Part shown: one piece after another, positions 61,486 to 64,000 of the stretch
Layout of the letters: each line of letters opens with the position of its first letter
Numbering within the stretch: the stretch's first letter is position 1
Source: an uncultured Eubacteriales bacterium
GTDB taxonomy: Bacteria > Bacillota > Clostridia > Oscillospirales > Oscillospiraceae
Length of the DNA stretch: 64,000 nt
Assembly: GCA_900545495.1 (NCBI GenBank)
Contig: UQZJ01000005.1
Location: forward strand, 66,759-130,758
Direction: 5' to 3'
Made by a program: the position numbers and the translations under genes
Notes under the pieces: generated by a model
What the model was told of the DNA's origin: nothing
Database searches by the model: none
What the model saw: the letters and a program-made list of their open reading frames with translations, nothing else

Positions 61486-63027
61486 TTAGTGGCGGCCTAC
61501 GCGATCCCACTCGTCCGGGTACTCGTACACCAGATGGATATCCTCCAGATACGGCGTATCCAAGGGGTTGCTCATGGGAGCCGCCTCCTTGTAGCGCTCC
61601 AGATTCCGGCGGGACTTCTCCGCGGGCTGCACCGTACCGGCGCCGGCGATACATCCGCCGGGACAGGCCATACCCTCCAGCAGATAGCCGTCGTACTTGC
61701 CCGTCCGGGCGATACGCAGCATCTTGCGGCAGTTCTCCAGCCCCTCCGCCGCCACGGTCTTGACCTCCACCTCCGGGTGGAGCCGGTGGATCACGTCCTC
61801 CACCGCCTTGGCCACGCCGCCGCCGGCGGCAAAGCCTACGCCGGGAGCCGACGCCTCATAGTGGGCGATATTGTCCTCGATCTGGTCAAAGTCGATGCCC
61901 TTGGCGTCGAACATCCCCCGCAGCTCCTCAAAGGTCAGCACGAAGTCCACATCGCTGCGGATGGAGCGGCGGCTGGCCTCCAGCTTCTTGGCGGCGCAGG
62001 GCCCGATGAATGCCACCCGGCAGTTGGGGTCCTTCTGCTTTTGCAGGCGGGCCGTCAGCACCATGGGCGTCATGGTCATGGAGATGTAGGGTGCAAAGCC
62101 GGGGAACTCCTTCTTGGCCATAACCGACCATGCCGGGCAGCAGGAGGTCGCCATGAACGGCTGCTTCTCCGGCACGTCCCGCAAGAACTCCTCCGCCTCC
62201 TCGATGGCGCACAGATCGGCGCCGATGGCCACCTCCACCAGCGAGTCGAAGCCCAGCAGCTTCATGGCCTCCCGGATCTGACCCGGCGTCACGTTGTCTC
62301 CGAACTGTCCCCAGAATGCCGGTGCGATGATGGCGACCACCTTATCACCCTTCTTGATGGCGTGGATCAGCTGGAACAGCTGACCCTTATCCACAATGGC
62401 GCCAAAGGGGCAGTTCACCAGACACATACCGCAGTTGACGCACTTGTCGTAGTCGATGTCCGCCCGGCCGTGCTCATCCTGCCCGATGGCGTACATACCG
62501 CAGGCCTCCTGGCAGGGGCGGGTGAACTTGATGATGGCCTGATAGGAACAGGCGTCCTTGCACTTGCCGCACTTGATGCACAGGTTCTGGTCGATGACCG
62601 CCTGCCCTCTCTCCGTCCGGATGGCGCCCTTAGGGCAGGCGTGCTGGCAGTGCCGCGCCAGACAGCCCTGACAGGCGCTGGTCACCTCGTAATGGGTGGG
62701 CGCGCAGGCGTTGCAGGCGTATTTGATGACGTTGATCAGTGGGGGATCGTAGTATTTCTCCGCAATGGCGCTCTCCTCCACGCCGTCGGACAGCAGCGAA
62801 TGCTCCGTTACCGGACGCAGGGGCAGTCCCATAGCCAGCCGGATCCGCTCGCCCACGATGGCGCGCTCCAGAAAGACGGATTCCCGCTGCCGCCCGATCT
62901 CACCGGGTATGATCTCATAGGGCAGCTTCTCGATCCGGGTGTAGTCGCCGCCCTCGTAGGCCAGCTTCGCCACCTCGGCAAAGACGCGCTTGCGGATATC
63001 CGCCACGCCGCACTTGATGTTTCTCAT
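61486..63027 (-). CDS. [FeFe] hydrogenase, monomeric group-B-like
   Basis: 513 residues. N-terminal cysteine cluster region (CNACAPTHYE, then CQGCLARHCQHACPKGA), two ferredoxin-type [4Fe-4S] motifs (CIKCGKCKDACSY and CVNCGMCLVNCPFGA), then the H-cluster domain with L1 TSCCPAW, L2 GPCAAKKLEA and L3 EGMACPGGCIAGAG. L1 has TSCCP, the group B/sensory-type variant, rather than the TSCSP or TSCCPGW of group A. Start ATG 63027 with GGGAGG at a slightly long spacing. Cytoplasmic; probably takes electrons from ferredoxin. The hydE/F/G maturases are not in the window. Confidence 0.92.
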   Translation of the reverse strand: MRNIKCGVADIRKRVFAEVAKLAYEGGDYTRIEKLPYEIIPGEIGRQRESVFLERAIVGERIRLAMGLPLRPVTEHSLLSDGVEESAIAEKYYDPPLINVIKYACNACAPTHYEVTSACQGCLARHCQHACPKGAIRTERGQAVIDQNLCIKCGKCKDACSYQAIIKFTRPCQEACGMYAIGQDEHGRADIDYDKCVNCGMCLVNCPFGAIVDKGQLFQLIHAIKKGDKVVAIIAPAFWGQFGDNVTPGQIREAMKLLGFDSLVEVAIGADLCAIEEAEEFLRDVPEKQPFMATSCCPAWSVMAKKEFPGFAPYISMTMTPMVLTARLQKQKDPNCRVAFIGPCAAKKLEASRRSIRSDVDFVLTFEELRGMFDAKGIDFDQIEDNIAHYEASAPGVGFAAGGGVAKAVEDVIHRLHPEVEVKTVAAEGLENCRKMLRIARTGKYDGYLLEGMACPGGCIAGAGTVQPAEKSRRNLERYKEAAPMSNPLDTPYLEDIHLVYEYPDEWDRVGRH

Positions 63028-63072
63028 TCTTTTTGTTTCCTCCCACACAGGTGTGTATGTCTCTAATTGTCC

Positions 63073-63102
63073 ATTATATCTGTTCCCCCACTGGAAAGGC
63101 AA
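63073..63102 (-). promoter_or_regulatory. Promoter of the hydrogenase gene
   Basis: Minus strand: TTGCCT (63097-63102), 18-bp spacer, TATAAT (63073-63078). The rest of the region to 63287 is AT-rich and without a recognised feature. Confidence 0.6.
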
Positions 63103-63287
63103 TATCTGCCGTAAGAAAATTTCCCATATCATACAGATATTTTCTCATGCAATATGACCAGACGCCTCTCGTTTTTTGTGAAAAAAAAGTTTTTCCGTCA
63201 AATATCCGTTAAAAAGTTCCGCGGTTTTTTGCTATTCGCACATCCGATAAATATCTTTCTTTAAGGGAAATTATTGTTTTTTTGTTC

Positions 63288-63359
63288 CTAAATTCGCCCC
63301 TGTAAAGCCTCCTCCAGCTTCGCCAGCGCCTTCTTCTCGATACGCGATACATAGCGCAT
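63288..63359 (-). CDS. 3' fragment of a sporulation sigma factor (sigK-like), split by a mobile element
   Basis: In the frame read from 63359 toward 63288, the peptide ends YVSRIEKKALAKLEEALQG-RI then TAG. YVSRIEKKAL is the terminal part of sigma-factor region 4.2 and matches sigma-K best; the residues before Tyr (Met-Arg) do not fit the family, and an in-frame TAG lies two codons further upstream. So the sigma gene is cut just 5' of about 63353, about 20 codons before its stop. The 5' part is expected beyond the right edge. Confidence 0.75.
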   Translation of the reverse strand: MRYVSRIEKKALAKLEEALQGRI

Positions 63360-64000
63360 CGGCTATTGTAAGTGATTTTGCCTACAAAATTGCGACTCTT
63401 AAATTGGTGCAAACCGTTGATATAACTGGATTTATCCCACTTGCTGAAGCTCTGCGAAACGGAATTTGATGATGATCTCTTTTCCCTCCGTCAGCTCGAT
63501 CCGCTCGATCAGGCTCACCAGCAGCTCCCGGCTGGCACAGGCAGTATTCAAGAAGCGCTGCACCAGCTCTTTCGCTCTGTCCTCATGGCTGACGGGGCTT
63601 TTCTGTTGCTGTTCTAAGTCTCGGATGCGTTCTTCCAACCGCCCTCGTTCCTCTTTGATGCGGGTAAAGATACGCTGAAAGTCCGTCTCCGGCAGAAGCC
63701 CGGAAAGCCGGTCGGTATACATCCGGTCAAGGTTTTCCGTCAGGCTGGTGATCTTGCCTTGCAGGGCAGTGATCTCCGCCGCGGCTTTTTCTTCTTGCGA
63801 CGCCTCCTTGACTGCTCTCTCCGCCATAGGCAATAGTGCCTGTGGCTTCAAATAATCTTTGCAAACCTCACGCACCTTGGCCAGCACCGCTTCCGTCAGT
63901 TTTGACTCCCTTATTGAATGGCAGGAACAAACGCCTGCCTTGGTATCCTCGCTGTTCTTGCGCTCCACCAGCTCCCAGACAAGGTCGTTAAACTGCAAGG
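63354..64000. mobile_element. End of a sigK-intervening (skin-like) element
   Basis: Sigma homology stops near 63353, and 79 bp further a large serine recombinase ends. A sigma-factor remnant abutting a recombinase is the hallmark of skin-type elements, which are excised in the mother cell to rebuild sigK. Only one boundary and part of the recombinase are in the window; the other end and cargo are unseen. The base composition of 63361-63430 is lower in GC than the host genes. Confidence 0.7.
63432..64000 (-). CDS. Large serine recombinase, C-terminal part (partial)
   Basis: The frame ends at TAA 63432-63434 and is open to the right edge (189 codons seen). Visible: the end of the zinc-ribbon (VCSCHSIRESKL), then a long coiled coil (LQGKITSLTENLDRM to DFQRIFTRIKEERGRLEERI) typical of large serine recombinases, and a short C-terminal tail (EIIIKFRFAEL). 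The catalytic resolvase domain lies beyond 64000. Probably the site-specific recombinase of the element that splits the sigma gene. Orientation is the same as the sigma fragment. Confidence 0.85.
   Translation of the reverse strand, partial: LQFNDLVWELVERKNSEDTKAGVCSCHSIRESKLTEAVLAKVREVCKDYLKPQALLPMAERAVKEASQEEKAAAEITALQGKITSLTENLDRMYTDRLSGLLPETDFQRIFTRIKEERGRLEERIRDLEQQQKSPVSHEDRAKELVQRFLNTACASRELLVSLIERIELTEGKEIIIKFRFAELQQVG

Noticed and set aside
59126..61654. Minus-strand open frame of 842 codons opposite the LTA-synthase-like gene
   Set aside because: Same shadow effect; no recognisable domain and no ribosome binding site that makes sense.
63209..63412. 67-codon minus-strand frame near the right end
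   Set aside because: It is out of frame with the sigma-factor remnant in the same place; it is Arg-rich with no homology.
1..64000. CRISPR array, insertion sequence, rRNA operon or prophage genes
   Set aside because: No regular direct repeats, transposase, rRNA core or phage structural gene was seen; the only mobile signal is at the right edge.

Overview
The window is a dense, GC-rich, gene-tight chromosome segment of a spore-forming Firmicute, most likely an Oscillospiraceae-type anaerobe. Support for this: a PolC-type replicative polymerase; the pyrH-frr-uppS-cdsA-dxr-rseP-ispG and tig-clpP-clpX-lon-engB orders; SAM-I, glycine and FMN riboswitches; sigma-A promoters close to TTGACA/TATAAT with AGGAGG ribosome binding sites; a SpoIVFA/SpoIVFB-like pair; a sigma-K fragment at the right end; and a group-B-like [FeFe] hydrogenase. 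No rRNA, CRISPR array or insertion sequence is visible. Species assignment is inference.

Left third (1-25.5 kb), almost all on the minus strand. It holds an isoprenoid, phospholipid and translation operon running from pyrH to polC, which leaves the window on the left. Next come a lone MBL-fold hydrolase, the protein quality-control block tig-clpP-clpX-lon-engB, a ribosome-assembly and RNA block (rplS, then rbgA-rnhB-yraN-M19 dipeptidase-phosphoesterase), two radical-SAM-family genes, and the spoIVFAB-like pair, which in other spore formers controls pro-sigma-K processing.

Middle (25.5-49 kb). A tRNA-Pro(CGG) has its own near-perfect promoter and terminator. Then come a B3/B4-domain protein, a methyltransferase, and a carbon/nitrogen block in which aconitase-icd and citrate synthase diverge from a shared regulatory region and proBA follows. 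Together these make 2-oxoglutarate from acetyl-CoA and oxaloacetate, and proline from glutamate. Further on are a flavoprotein, an FMN alpha-hydroxy-acid oxidase-like protein with a Cys-rich N-terminus, a MATE exporter, hsp20 under a CIRCE (HrcA) operator facing ftsH, a TrmH-type methyltransferase, metK under a SAM-I riboswitch, a rhomboid-like protein lacking the catalytic serine motif, and a GntR/ABC-transporter operon with a palindromic operator.

Right third (49-64 kb). A tandem glycine riboswitch with an intrinsic terminator controls the glycine-cleavage operon. Its first gene is a GcvT-serine hydroxymethyltransferase fusion, followed by gcvH, gcvPA and gcvPB. After it come small TSCPD, SLOG and XRE/DUF2975 genes, ribU under an FMN riboswitch, a Y-family polymerase, an LTA-synthase-like sulfatase and the [FeFe] hydrogenase. 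At the right edge, the last 22 or so codons of a sigma factor resembling sigK lie 79 bp from the 3' end of a large serine recombinase. The best reading is one end of a sigK-intervening (skin-like) element, with the 5' part of sigK beyond the window. This and the GcvT-SHMT fusion are the two most notable observations.
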